Origin: a bacterium
Lineage (GTDB): Bacteria > UBP4 > UBA4092 > JAOAEQ01
Direction: 5' to 3'
Length of the DNA: 64,000 nucleotides
Assembly: GCA_026416715.1 (NCBI GenBank)
Contig: JAOAEQ010000005.1
Span: 79,546-143,545, forward strand
Every line of letters starts with the position of its first letter. Within the stretch, counting starts at the first letter, position 1. The translations under genes and the position numbers were made by a program. Shown one piece after another: positions 19,231 to 28,015 of the stretch. The notes under the pieces were generated by a model. That model did not search any database. It worked only from the letters and a program-made list of their open reading frames with translations, and had not been told where the DNA came from.

Positions 19231-19259
19231 ACTATATCAAATTTTAATAGTTTTGTAAA
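19231..19259 (-). promoter_or_regulatory. Sigma-70-type promoter for pal
   Basis: TTTACA (19259-19254) and TATAGT (19236-19231) on the minus strand have 17 bases between them, giving a start near 19224 and a leader of roughly 48 bases before pal. Confidence 0.6.
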
Positions 19260-19312
19260 CATAAATCGGATGATTTTTTTGTCTTTTTACCCGATATAAA
19301 CAGTTATAAGTA

Positions 19313-20623
19313 TCATTTCGTCCAGTCAGGTTCGGTATTATTCCCTTTCAAATTGCTCAGCTGAACAATATGGTTATCGGAAACTCTCACTGCAAAAATC
19401 TGTTCACTCCCATATCGATTTGAACTGAAACAGATATGCCGACCATCGGGAGACCACGAAGGATTTTCGCAATTACCATATCCAGTAGTCAATTGTCGTA
19501 ATCCTTGCCCATCAACTTGAATAATACAAATATTCAATTCATTTCCCTGCATGGTAACATAACTGATATAGTCACCTCGCGGCGACCAGTTCGGCGAAGC
19601 ATTATATTTCCCTTCAAAGGTTAATCGGCGGAGATTACTACCAATAGCATCCATAATATAAATTTGCGGACTCCCACTCCGGTCAGAAACAAACGCAATT
19701 TGCTTGCCGCTCGGAGACCAACACGGAGATGTATCAATCCCGCGGTCAAACGTCAATCGGCGTGGAACACCATGTCCATCAGCAGGAATTAAGTATATTT
19801 CCCCATTCCCATCTTTGCTCAACGATGCGGCAATATATCGTCCATCAGGGGACCACGCCGGTGCTGTATTTTGCCCTTGAAACGAAGCAATACATTTCGT
19901 CACTCGAGACGAAACATCAATCACATATAGATCCGGATTTCCGCGTTTATAACTTACATAGGCGATTTTTGTTGTATCCGGAGACCACGATGGTGATAAC
20001 GTGATAGATTTATCGTTAGTTAACTGGATGACATTATAACCATCATAATCCATCATGTATAACTCTTTATTTCCTTTCGCATTGGAAATGAATGCAATTT
20101 TACTATTTCCAATACCAGATAGACCAAAACTTGCTAAAATAGTATCAGATAACCGATGCATTATTTCCCGTTGTGATTCTACATCGCCGGTATATCGTTT
20201 GCCCCAAATCATCGTTCCTTTCGCCACATCATAAACTTCCGTGTCAACCTGCAATTGCTCCCCTTTCAGCGAATAGGTTCCTTTCGTCGCAACGATCGCT
20301 TTCAATTCACGTAAAAACGGATAATCGAGCTCCGCAGTTAATTCCTGACTGGTAGTTATCACATCAAATAATCCGGTAAACTCTAAATCAAATTTTGGAA
20401 TTGCAGATAAATTCTTCACTGAGTAATGTGAAGGAGATGATTCGGATCCAGATTGTGCTAACCATTCATTCAAAACCACTACTATTTTCCGAACCGTGCC
20501 TTCCGTTTGCAGATATACATCCTGCGTATGAACTATACTTCCAAAAAGGAAAATGAGCATGATAAGTATTAATAATTTGAATGTTATTTTCTGTTGTACA
20601 ATTATTTTATATTTCAATGCCAT
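19313..20623 (-). CDS. tolB: Tol-Pal system protein TolB
   Basis: Periplasmic protein linking the inner-membrane TolQRA complex to Pal. 436 residues. An N-terminal signal (LLILIMLIFLFGSIVHTQ) precedes an alpha/beta domain (IPKFDLEFTGLFDVITTSQ, GLFDV being typical), then a six-bladed beta-propeller of PD40 repeats. The repeat signature NAKGNKELYMMDYDG-NVIQLTND and SPSWSPDTTKIAYVS recurs five or six times with W-S-P-D/S-G motifs. It overlaps nothing; its end is 136 bases from pal. The gene runs 17 bases downstream of the TolA/TonB-like gene. Confidence 0.96.
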   Translation of the reverse strand: MALKYKIIVQQKITFKLLILIMLIFLFGSIVHTQDVYLQTEGTVRKIVVVLNEWLAQSGSESSPSHYSVKNLSAIPKFDLEFTGLFDVITTSQELTAELDYPFLRELKAIVATKGTYSLKGEQLQVDTEVYDVAKGTMIWGKRYTGDVESQREIMHRLSDTILASFGLSGIGNSKIAFISNAKGNKELYMMDYDGYNVIQLTNDKSITLSPSWSPDTTKIAYVSYKRGNPDLYVIDVSSRVTKCIASFQGQNTAPAWSPDGRYIAASLSKDGNGEIYLIPADGHGVPRRLTFDRGIDTSPCWSPSGKQIAFVSDRSGSPQIYIMDAIGSNLRRLTFEGKYNASPNWSPRGDYISYVTMQGNELNICIIQVDGQGLRQLTTGYGNCENPSWSPDGRHICFSSNRYGSEQIFAVRVSDNHIVQLSNLKGNNTEPDWTK

Positions 20624-20640
20624 ATGTTTCTCACTTTCGG

Positions 20641-21342
20641 TTATTCTGCATAGTAGACGAACCCAAAATGGATCCGTAGTACCTCCGATTGAAACCCTTG
20701 TGGTAATGGCGGTAATGGGTCAGCTAATTGCACTGCACGAACTGCCGCCGCATCAAGCTGTATCGAGCCAGAACTCTGTTCAACTTGAATATTAGTTATC
20801 CGTCCAGTTCGTTGTATCTGAAAAAAAACAACGGTTTTTGATTCACGTGAAGCGGTAGCTCTCGCTGGCGGTTGCCAATTTTCACTAATTTTATTCTGAA
20901 CGGCGACTAGATAATATGGATACGGAAACGGAATCCCATCGGTTGCAAGTCCGGTCCCTGCTGGACCGATAACAATGGTTGGAGATTCTCTACCAGCAGA
21001 ACTTACGGACGGAACATTCGTCCCTGGTATTGATTCTTTCAGGAATGACGTGGATATTTTCGGTTCAGGAATTTTCGCAACGATGACCGGAATTTTTTCT
21101 TCTTTACTTATTTTTGGCGTAATATTAATTTGAGGAATTTGTTTCACTGTCGGTTCTACTAGCTGTGGTGCCGCTGCATTCGGCACGAAAAAGCCTACAC
21201 CTGATGGTAAATCAACTAAACTAACATTATATACCGGTACATAGTGTGGTTTCGGTTTTAATGTAGTGCCCCAAACCCATAGCATCGAAATGAAAAGTAA
21301 ATGTATTGCCGTTGAAAATGATAATGAAATTCGCATGTTCAT
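20641..21342 (-). CDS. tolA: TonB/TolA-type energy transducer
   Basis: 233 residues with an N-terminal signal anchor (about residues 5-27, SFSTAIHLLFISMLWVW), a proline/lysine-containing periplasmic stretch, and a C-terminal TonB-like domain (WQPPARATASRESKTVVFF, GRITNIQVEQSSGSIQLDAAAVRAV). The position between tolR and tolB makes it the TolA of this system, though the domain is of TonB form and the long helical stalk of E. coli TolA is absent. It starts 4 bases after tolR. This is a common arrangement in non-proteobacterial diderms. Confidence 0.85.
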   Translation of the reverse strand: MNMRISLSFSTAIHLLFISMLWVWGTTLKPKPHYVPVYNVSLVDLPSGVGFFVPNAAAPQLVEPTVKQIPQINITPKISKEEKIPVIVAKIPEPKISTSFLKESIPGTNVPSVSSAGRESPTIVIGPAGTGLATDGIPFPYPYYLVAVQNKISENWQPPARATASRESKTVVFFQIQRTGRITNIQVEQSSGSIQLDAAAVRAVQLADPLPPLPQGFQSEVLRIHFGFVYYAE

Positions 21343-21346
21343 AATC

Positions 21347-21766
21347 TTATTGGGTTCCGGTTATATCCGGACTCGTTACAATACCTAACCGATGTATTCC
21401 GGCTTTCTTAATAACATCCATGACCTGAACTACATAGCCATACGATACTCTTCGATCCGCACGAAGAAACACCTCAGCACTTGATGTAGTCTGTCCAATC
21501 GCATTCATTTTCGATGCTAGTTCAGATAAGGTAATCGATTTATCATTCAAATAAATCTTTTTATCATCTGCGATGGTAACCACCCACTTGCCGGTCACTT
21601 CGGTTCCTTGCGATTTGGTTTTTGGTAACTGAACGTTTAAACTCTGATGTAATACCGGCGTAACTATCATGAAAATAACTAATAATACCAACGCTACATC
21701 TATCAATGGAACCACATTGATAGTTGACATTGTTGTAATCGAATCATTTTTTTTATTGAATGGCAT
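21347..21766 (-). CDS. tolR: ExbD/TolR biopolymer transport protein
   Basis: 139 residues. The single transmembrane helix with the conserved aspartate appears at INVVPLIDVALVLLVIFMIV; the aspartate takes part in proton-motive-force use. A short periplasmic domain follows (VFLRADRRVSYGYVVQVMDV, IKKAGIHRLGIVT), as expected for ExbD/TolR. It sits 55 bases downstream of tolQ and 4 bases upstream of the TolA-like gene, so they form one operon. Confidence 0.95.
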   Translation of the reverse strand: MPFNKKNDSITTMSTINVVPLIDVALVLLVIFMIVTPVLHQSLNVQLPKTKSQGTEVTGKWVVTIADDKKIYLNDKSITLSELASKMNAIGQTTSSAEVFLRADRRVSYGYVVQVMDVIKKAGIHRLGIVTSPDITGTQ

Positions 21767-21821
21767 AATGATATTAAAGCAAAATGGTAATATTCAACAT
21801 AATTTTTAGATTGTTTTGGTT

Positions 21822-22571
21822 TTACTGTTTTTCAACGAGACTTAATATTTCTGACCCTACTTGTTCCATCTGTCGACTGATAAATTTAATTTGTCCGATA
21901 AAATAGTTATAGGCTATTAACGCAGGGATAGCTGCAGTTAATCCCGCAGCGGTCGCAATCAGCGCTTCAGCTAAACTTGGACCGATAGTTGTTATACTTG
22001 CGGTTCCTGCAGAACCCATAGTATAGAAAGCACTTAATATTCCCCAGACAGTTCCGAGTAATCCCCAATATGGACAAGCGCTAGCGGTTGTCCCTAAAAA
22101 ATTTAAATATTTCTCCAATTGCGCTACTTGCATTTGCATCACCCGGGTTAATACTCGGTCAAGATTTCGCAGTTTACTTTCGTTCTCTAACGGATTCGAG
22201 ACTGAGAGATGCGGTCCTATTTCGTGATACGCAGCTCGGACTACTGCGACGACCGGATTATCCGGTACCTTTTCCAATTCGGTTACCTCCGGCAAACGAC
22301 CTATCCTTGTCCAAATAGCATTGATAAAATTAACTGCTCGTGTTTTTGCTCTATGAATAACGAAAAAACGATTGAAGATAATCGCCCAGGATACTATCGA
22401 ATAGAATAATAAAATTAACAGGATAAGTTTACCGACTGGTCCGCTATGGATAACTGATTGAACGATAGTTTGTATAAATATATTCCATGCACTATTATTG
22501 TTCGCCACATCAATCAATTGGACATTTTGTTGCGTCTGGATATGAGCAATACTGAAAAAAAAGGTTAGCAT
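21822..22571 (-). CDS. tolQ: MotA/TolQ/ExbB proton channel protein
   Basis: 249 residues with three membrane helices. The first (VGKLILLILLFYSIVSWAIIF) is near residue 45-65. The family core is GTTASACPYWGLLGTVWGILSAFYTM and GPSLAEALIATAAGLTAAIPALIAYNYF, with the small-residue packing and conserved threonines of proton channels. It works with TolR in the inner membrane to energise outer-membrane constriction. It follows the DUF4340 gene by 15 bases. Confidence 0.95.
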   Translation of the reverse strand: MLTFFFSIAHIQTQQNVQLIDVANNNSAWNIFIQTIVQSVIHSGPVGKLILLILLFYSIVSWAIIFNRFFVIHRAKTRAVNFINAIWTRIGRLPEVTELEKVPDNPVVAVVRAAYHEIGPHLSVSNPLENESKLRNLDRVLTRVMQMQVAQLEKYLNFLGTTASACPYWGLLGTVWGILSAFYTMGSAGTASITTIGPSLAEALIATAAGLTAAIPALIAYNYFIGQIKFISRQMEQVGSEILSLVEKQ

Positions 22572-22586
22572 GGTACCTATAACTCC

Positions 22587-23972
22587 TTATTGAGATTTTG
22601 ACTCTGATTTCTGTTCCTGTAACTCTGTTTCATCAACCTTTAGCTCTTGGAATATACTGGCATCAAGTTGAAACACAAAATCTTTATCACTACTCTGAGC
22701 ATACAGTAACCCAGATTTATGATCTATCGTACCAAAAGATAATGTTGGTAATTCTATATTACCTGTTCGCAACTTGATGATGAGAGAAGGTTTACTTAAT
22801 CCATATCGAGCAAGGTTTTTCGGGTTTGTTTCCCCGAACTCTTTAATAGTTATACCATTTATTTGCCAAATAAGCTCGTCTATTTTCGACGCATCCGCTT
22901 TGCATGTTTTCGGTGAGATTATATACCATCCCCTTTTTTCCTTATTACAGATAATAGTTTTATTTGGGTATTGCAATTCAATTCGCGTGATACTATCAAC
23001 ATCAAAGGTTAAAACCGTCCGATCACGCAATTCGGTTAGTGAACGAACCATCAACTCGTTAATCGCAGATGTTTCTATACTAAATATATACGATTTATCT
23101 GCTGTTTTTGCATACACCGCCTTAGATTGCGCGTCTATTTTCCCAAGCGATAGTAAATATATTTTTCCATCCGGCGATTGCAATTTAAACTCTGCTTGCG
23201 GTTTATCTAATCCATACTTGCGCAATTCGTTCGGCGATTCATCAATAAACTGTTTAACTTCCAATCCTTGAATTTTCCAGAGAATATCATTGAGTTTATT
23301 CCGGTCAGCTTTAACTCTTACTGGTTTAATTACCCACCATTCATCTTTTTGTTTTTCGCAGAGAAATTCAGTATTCGGGTATTTTAGGTTAACCTGAACG
23401 ATACTATTCGACTCAAACTCGAATACTTTTTTATCCCGTAAATCTATCGGTTCTTTTTTCCACTGATTGATACTATGAGCCGGAAGCAAATATATTTTGT
23501 AAGGTTCATTTTCCCGCCGAACATAATAATCTTCATCATTCGGCGTTTTATTCCCGACATAGATATTTACGGTAGAACGTTGCACGGTATTGAATGTTAG
23601 TCTAATACTCATTGCTGGACTATCGAGTCCATACGTTGCCATTTCCAATTCTTTTCCTTCAATAATTCGTGATGGTTTAAGCTCTTTGAATTCATTAATA
23701 AGACTATCCACTTCAAATTTATCTGCTTTTGCGACAACCGGCAATTTCATTTCCCATTGATTATCTTTTGTCCGTTCAACTCGAATTATGTTCGTGGTAT
23801 CCTGCTGAATAATTTCAAACTGCACTACTGCTGCTGGGTCATATTTAGCAATAAACGGTTCGCTCGGTTTACCCGGTTCCTGCTCCGGAATAGGTTTTCG
23901 TTCAAAAACATAGATATAACTACCGAGTAAAATTACAATAATTATTGCAATGATGGTGTTTCGATATTTCAT
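22587..23972 (-). CDS. DUF4340-type protein with three tandem repeats
   Basis: 461 residues with an N-terminal membrane anchor (IIAIIIVILLGSYIYVF) and a long extracytoplasmic region. Three copies of a ~125-residue unit are seen; each begins with a strand near VVQFEI, then KADKFEVDSLINEFKELK, then YGLDSPAMSIRL and then a strand. The other copies have KADRNKLNDILWKIQGLEVK/YGLDKPQAEFKL and KADASKIDELIWQINGITIK/YGLSKPSLIIKL. DUF4340 proteins in other bacteria lie beside ABC-type gliding or secretion systems. Here it leads the tol cluster. The function is unknown, and membership in DUF4340 is my recognition of the pattern, not a search result. Confidence 0.8.
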   Translation of the reverse strand: MKYRNTIIAIIIVILLGSYIYVFERKPIPEQEPGKPSEPFIAKYDPAAVVQFEIIQQDTTNIIRVERTKDNQWEMKLPVVAKADKFEVDSLINEFKELKPSRIIEGKELEMATYGLDSPAMSIRLTFNTVQRSTVNIYVGNKTPNDEDYYVRRENEPYKIYLLPAHSINQWKKEPIDLRDKKVFEFESNSIVQVNLKYPNTEFLCEKQKDEWWVIKPVRVKADRNKLNDILWKIQGLEVKQFIDESPNELRKYGLDKPQAEFKLQSPDGKIYLLSLGKIDAQSKAVYAKTADKSYIFSIETSAINELMVRSLTELRDRTVLTFDVDSITRIELQYPNKTIICNKEKRGWYIISPKTCKADASKIDELIWQINGITIKEFGETNPKNLARYGLSKPSLIIKLRTGNIELPTLSFGTIDHKSGLLYAQSSDKDFVFQLDASIFQELKVDETELQEQKSESKSQ

Positions 23973-24224
23973 AGTTTGGAAATAAAAAATAATAGGTTAA
24001 TATTAATATCAGATTATTTTACACGAAAATGGCGGAATCCTGCTAGCGATATGGGTTATATACTTTCAGGGTTCAGAACGACTCAGTGCTTAATGAACGA
24101 ATCACAACGAAGTTGCGCCCAGATAACCATGGGGTAAAAATCATTAGGGTTTCAACGTTGACTTCTCATCCCTTGAAAGTGGGGTGGAATGGATAGTGTT
24201 GCAGGATGCAGAACAACCATGGAG

Positions 24225-25322
24225 CTAATGGAGATATTTTTTAGGATTGAGGGTAATTTCTTTCATGCGATTCAAGTAATACATATAATGCTCAAATGAA
24301 ACATCTGGCGGTACTAAATGGTCACACCACGGAACATATCCCCCGGATACACATAAATACGGTAATTTCGTTTCCAGTTCCTGGTCAATCGCCTGTTTCC
24401 CTTGCGCTAGAGCGCGTTTATCTATTCCGCCGAGTAACTGGAGGGTTTTACCATATTTTTTCCGTAACGCAACGGGATCCATTCCGCTCGCTACTTCTAT
24501 TGGATACACTCCGGTAACTCCGCCTTCTAGCCATAACGGAATAAGTTCTTCGATATTACCATCGCAGTCAACCAGAATAATATCTATCCCATGCTCTATT
24601 AGGAAAGACGTAACTTTTTTATAACAGGGAAGAATAAATTCTTTAAACATCGCTGGAGATAATAACGATGCGGTTTTATAACACATATCTTCCCACATCG
24701 TTGCGTAATCTATATCCGGAATTTCTACAACTGCACGACGAATGACCTGAATATAGAACTCGGTCAGATACTCCATCATTTCGTGAACGAACTCTGGCGA
24801 GTCATAGAACATCAGCGAGAAATTTTCCACACCAATCCAATTCCGTAGAACACCATAGAAACTCCCCGCATGGATTGATATTGGATAATCCCGCTCTTTC
24901 CACATACGTTTACGGTCTTCCCAATCATAAGGGTATCGTCGGGGTGAATTCGGATTAAGCCGTTCTTTTTTCAATTTCTCCCAATCAGCGCGAGTTTTTA
25001 TCGGATATTCGAGAAATAACGGCATCGTTGCCCGACCGTGCTCTTTAAACTCTTGACGTTTAACGCCGTTCCAATCGATAAAAATGCGGTATTTATCCGT
25101 TTCTTCCAACGTTGTTTCTTTAAACGCAGGAACCAAACCGGTATTAACACCGACACTTTCTCTACGATCAACACCGAAGTAATCTAAAAGATGTACATCT
25201 TGCGGTAACCCTTCTTGATACCATCTTTCTACCGTATCGTCCCAATACCACAGTTCCCACCACGGCGGGCGGTCAACCTCCTGAAATCGCATGGTACGGA
25301 GAAATCGTTCTCGTGCATTCAT
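24225..25322 (-). CDS. Uroporphyrinogen-decarboxylase-like methyltransferase
   Basis: 365 residues of the UROD/MtaA fold. Many of these proteins are corrinoid-dependent methyltransferases rather than haem enzymes. The opening MNARERFLRTMRFQEVDRPPWWE matches the family (R-E-R-F-x-R-x-M). Later motifs include HGIDIILVDCDGNIEELIPL, GVTGVYPIEVASGMDPVALR and LLGGIDKRAL, where the conserved zinc or substrate residues (D, C, E) lie. The start 25322 is chosen because GAGGAA lies six bases upstream; an in-frame ATG at 25340 is also present. The true substrate cannot be told. A second paralogue is at 56539-57747. Confidence 0.82.
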   Translation of the reverse strand: MNARERFLRTMRFQEVDRPPWWELWYWDDTVERWYQEGLPQDVHLLDYFGVDRRESVGVNTGLVPAFKETTLEETDKYRIFIDWNGVKRQEFKEHGRATMPLFLEYPIKTRADWEKLKKERLNPNSPRRYPYDWEDRKRMWKERDYPISIHAGSFYGVLRNWIGVENFSLMFYDSPEFVHEMMEYLTEFYIQVIRRAVVEIPDIDYATMWEDMCYKTASLLSPAMFKEFILPCYKKVTSFLIEHGIDIILVDCDGNIEELIPLWLEGGVTGVYPIEVASGMDPVALRKKYGKTLQLLGGIDKRALAQGKQAIDQELETKLPYLCVSGGYVPWCDHLVPPDVSFEHYMYYLNRMKEITLNPKKYLH

Positions 25323-25376
25323 ATATTTTTCCTCTTTCATAATAACGATTTAAACTTCAATCGTAAATTTTCAATC

Positions 25377-26447
25377 TCATCGAATCCAACCACCACCGAG
25401 AACAATATCGTCTTGATAGAATACTGCCGCTTGACCGGGAGTAACCGCACGTTGCGGTTGGTTAAATTTAACGATAACGGAATTAGCAAGTCTAGGATTC
25501 GGAGTTATAACCGCATCCGCAGGTTCGTGTTTATATCGGATTTTAACCTGCGCTACAATCGGTTCAGTCAGCGTATCGAACGCTATCCAATTCAAGGTAT
25601 CTACGACCAGTTCATCACGATATACATCCTCCGCCCCGCCAACGATTACTTCATTTTTCTTGGCATCTATGCCAACGACGTATAATGGCCGTCCGGCAGA
25701 GATTCCTAACCCGCTTCGCTGTCCGATGGTATACCGATAAATCCCCTGGTGTTTCCCCAGTTTTCTCCCCGCAAGGTCAACAATGTATCCTTCTTGTGGT
25801 TGCAACGCTAACTCTTTTTGAATGAATCGGATATAATCATTATCCGGGATAAAACAGATTTCTTGACTATCCGGTTTATCAGATACCGGAAGACCGAACT
25901 GTCGCGCTAATTTCCTCGTTTGCGGTTTCGTATATTTCCCCAGCGGAAACTGAATCCGTGCAAGTTGCTCCTGTTTCATTGAAAATAATGCATAGGATTG
26001 GTCTTTTGCCTTATCAACACCTTTTTTGAGTAGATACCGCGATTTCTGGGAATCATACTCGATATTCGCATAATGACCGGTGGCAAGTTGTTCTATCCCA
26101 AGTGCTGCAGATTTATCCAGCAAAAAATGGAATTTTATTTCCTGATTACAGAGAATGCATGGATTCGGAGTCCGCCCGTTAACATATTCGCGGCAGAAAT
26201 AATCAATAACATACAGTTTAAATTCTTGTTCATAATTCATCACATAAAACGGGATATCTAGTTGCGTGCAGACACGCCGTGCATCATCGATATCGCCGAC
26301 TCCACAACATCGGCTAGCTTCAGACCAGAGTCGCATGGTTATCCCAACCACGGTATACCCTGACTGTTTCAAGAGCGCTGCTGCCGTGCTACTATCCACG
26401 CCGCCGCTCATAGCGACAGCTATTTTCGGTTTATTCCGTTGCCTCAT
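25377..26447 (-). CDS. mnmA: tRNA-specific 2-thiouridylase MnmA
   Basis: Adds sulfur to U34 of tRNA-Lys, -Glu and -Gln. 356 residues. The PP-loop SGGVDSS is at residues 14-20. The two catalytic cysteines are C100 (TPNPCILCNQEIKF) and C198 (SQEICFIPDNDY). Other signatures are ATGHYANIE, AKDQSYALF, FPLGKYTKPQTRKLA and TIGQRSGLGI. Length matches the family. The gene is followed on the same strand by the UROD-like gene after 54 bases. The tRNA-Lys and tRNA-Glu substrates are encoded at 42308-42560. Confidence 0.97.
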   Translation of the reverse strand: MRQRNKPKIAVAMSGGVDSSTAAALLKQSGYTVVGITMRLWSEASRCCGVGDIDDARRVCTQLDIPFYVMNYEQEFKLYVIDYFCREYVNGRTPNPCILCNQEIKFHFLLDKSAALGIEQLATGHYANIEYDSQKSRYLLKKGVDKAKDQSYALFSMKQEQLARIQFPLGKYTKPQTRKLARQFGLPVSDKPDSQEICFIPDNDYIRFIQKELALQPQEGYIVDLAGRKLGKHQGIYRYTIGQRSGLGISAGRPLYVVGIDAKKNEVIVGGAEDVYRDELVVDTLNWIAFDTLTEPIVAQVKIRYKHEPADAVITPNPRLANSVIVKFNQPQRAVTPGQAAVFYQDDIVLGGGWIR

Positions 26448-26594
26448 ATATAGTTACTAAATGATTAATAATGATACAATACGATTCGGGAGAAATAATA
26501 ACCGGAATAGACACGTGGAGGCAAGATTGATTATTTGATATTTTTTACGTAGAACCTGGCTCTTCGTCCTTGACACTCTGAGCAGTTGAGTATC

Positions 26595-27308
26595 CTACCA
26601 CCAAACCATACTTCGTAAATCTTCAATCCGATGGATAACAGCATCACGGACTTTAATCGCTTGTTGGAACAGGGTATCGGTTTGTGATGGTAAGACGGTT
26701 TCAGTTTGTTTAATTTTTACTATTGCATCTAAGCAAATATTGATACTACGTAACGCACGTTTACATTTGGCAATATTACCAACAATCCCGTCGCGATCAT
26801 ATCCATATGCATGACCACCGGCAATATGCGCAGCAATCTGATATCCGTGATAATGCAACTGACGGATTGACTCGTTCTCAAACGGGGTGTCGTAGAGTGG
26901 TTTAACGAACTGGTTGACTAAAATAGCGAACTCATATGCTATCTGGTATGCATAGATGTTATGGAAATCATCTAATTCTTCTTCGAATTCTTCTACCGTC
27001 CATGGCGGTTCTTCCGGTTCGTATTCGACTTCAGCTTCAACATCCGATTCATTAACCGTGTCGTCAATTTCAGCGGGAACTTCTGGAAACTCAGCACCTT
27101 CAATTTCAGCAAATAATTCGTTGAACGCCGCTTCAACCGGGTCAGGGGTTCCTGCTGCTTCATATTTTTTTAATGACTGTTCAAACTTTTTTAGAAAATA
27201 ATCCGCTCGCCGGTCTTGCTCCTGAAAAAACGCTTCCCACTGGTCTTCAGTCCAATCAGCAGCATCATCCCAGTTATTGACTGAGTTCTCTTCTTCCCAA
27301 ATCGCCAT
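26595..27308 (-). CDS. Acidic, tryptophan-rich protein of unknown function
   Basis: 237 residues. The N-terminal half is rich in W, D and E (several tryptophan-acidic pairs such as WDDAADWTEDQWEAFF) and continues with a long E/P/V-rich stretch (about residues 60-115). The C-terminal half (HYHGYQIAAHIAGGHAYGYD, KRALRSINICLDAIVKIK) reads as a helical bundle and ends in MVWW. No signal peptide. No ribosome binding site is obvious at 27308. I recognise no family. It lies alone between mnmA and the sigma-54-type promoter region. Confidence 0.55.
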   Translation of the reverse strand: MAIWEEENSVNNWDDAADWTEDQWEAFFQEQDRRADYFLKKFEQSLKKYEAAGTPDPVEAAFNELFAEIEGAEFPEVPAEIDDTVNESDVEAEVEYEPEEPPWTVEEFEEELDDFHNIYAYQIAYEFAILVNQFVKPLYDTPFENESIRQLHYHGYQIAAHIAGGHAYGYDRDGIVGNIAKCKRALRSINICLDAIVKIKQTETVLPSQTDTLFQQAIKVRDAVIHRIEDLRSMVWW

Positions 27309-27557
27309 AAAACAGTGTATGCAAAATGAGACGATTATTTCGGTTATATCTTCCGCTAATTAAGATAACCTGAAACCGGAAAAAAAGCAAGTCGAAAAAT
27401 AATAATAATGAACCAACGACGAAATAGCGGGGTAGAATGAGAATTGAACCGTTCAATTCTCATTGAACTCCGCTAGTGCAAAAGAGCGGAGAAACACCGT
27501 AACAAGATATTAACCCTATGTAAATCAATAATTTATAAACATAGGGAATGAAAAAGA

Positions 27558-27595
27558 ATAAAAAAACCGACTTTGGTGATAATCCAAAGTCGGTT
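27558..27595 (-). terminator. Rho-independent terminator of the small membrane peptide gene
   Basis: Perfect 12-base arms (27595-27584 and 27576-27565 on the minus strand) with a 7-base loop are followed by a run of seven T. It lies 31 bases beyond the stop codon of the small gene at 27626-27772, so that gene is transcribed as its own short unit. Confidence 0.88.
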
Positions 27596-27625
27596 GTAGC
27601 TCAGATAGTATCGATTAAGTTCCGG

Positions 27626-27772
27626 TTATTTCTTAATATCAGCTGATTGTTTCGCCAAGAAAAATTCCATAGTCCGGAATATAACCGATAATGACCATGA
27701 AGCTAATCCGATAGTGATAAGCGTTATACTACTCATTACGATGATGGTTGATATATTCATTATTTCTGCCAT
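27626..27772 (-). CDS. 48-residue membrane peptide (small gene)
   Basis: The sequence starts MAEIMNISTIIVMSSITLIT and continues with a hydrophobic helix (about residues 7-32), then RTMEFFLAKQSADIKK, giving one membrane span with a charged C-terminal tail. A good ribosome binding site (AGGGGG, ten bases upstream) precedes the ATG. A terminator follows the stop and a sigma-54-type promoter precedes the gene. These three signals together argue that it is real even though it is short. The protein has no homologue I recognise. The segment does not overlap any longer gene. It could be a small membrane regulator or a subunit of a membrane complex; the function is unknown. Confidence 0.72.
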   Translation of the reverse strand: MAEIMNISTIIVMSSITLITIGLASWSLSVIFRTMEFFLAKQSADIKK

Positions 27773-27807
27773 AAAGATACACTCCCCCTTCGTTAACTAT
27801 TTATAGG

Positions 27808-27824
27808 AGCAATATTTATGCCAG
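27808..27824 (-). promoter_or_regulatory. Sigma-54-type (-24/-12) promoter
   Basis: Reading the minus strand, CTGGCATAAATATTGCT matches the RpoN consensus YTGGCACGnnnnTTGCW at 14 of the 16 or so fixed positions expected, with the GG and GC doublets at the required ten-base spacing. Expected transcription start is about 27797, which leaves a ~25-base leader with a ribosome binding site in front of the ATG at 27772. Confidence 0.68.
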
Positions 27825-27886
27825 AACCTATCTATATCGTAACTATAATATTTACAATAAAATATAAAAATATTATTAGGGGATAA

Positions 27887-27953
27887 CCTGCATTTGTGGC
27901 AGGGATTAGACAGGGGTGATAGTTCTACCTGTGGAGAAAAAGCAACAGGGGTG
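27887..27953. promoter_or_regulatory. Possible enhancer-binding sites upstream of the sigma-54-type promoter
   Basis: ACAGGGGTG occurs twice (27910-27918 and 27945-27953), 35 bases apart. An inverted repeat CCTGC-N7-GCAGG is at 27887-27903, and CCTGTGG at 27928-27934 is an inverted partial copy. They lie about 90-156 bases upstream of the expected transcription start, the usual place for activator (bEBP) sites. No activator with an AAA+ domain is in the window. Confidence 0.4.
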
Positions 27954-28015
27954 TTTAAGTAAGTTTGATAATATCACTCAATAAATCTTAGGGGGAAAAC
28001 TTGTTGAAGTCAGTC

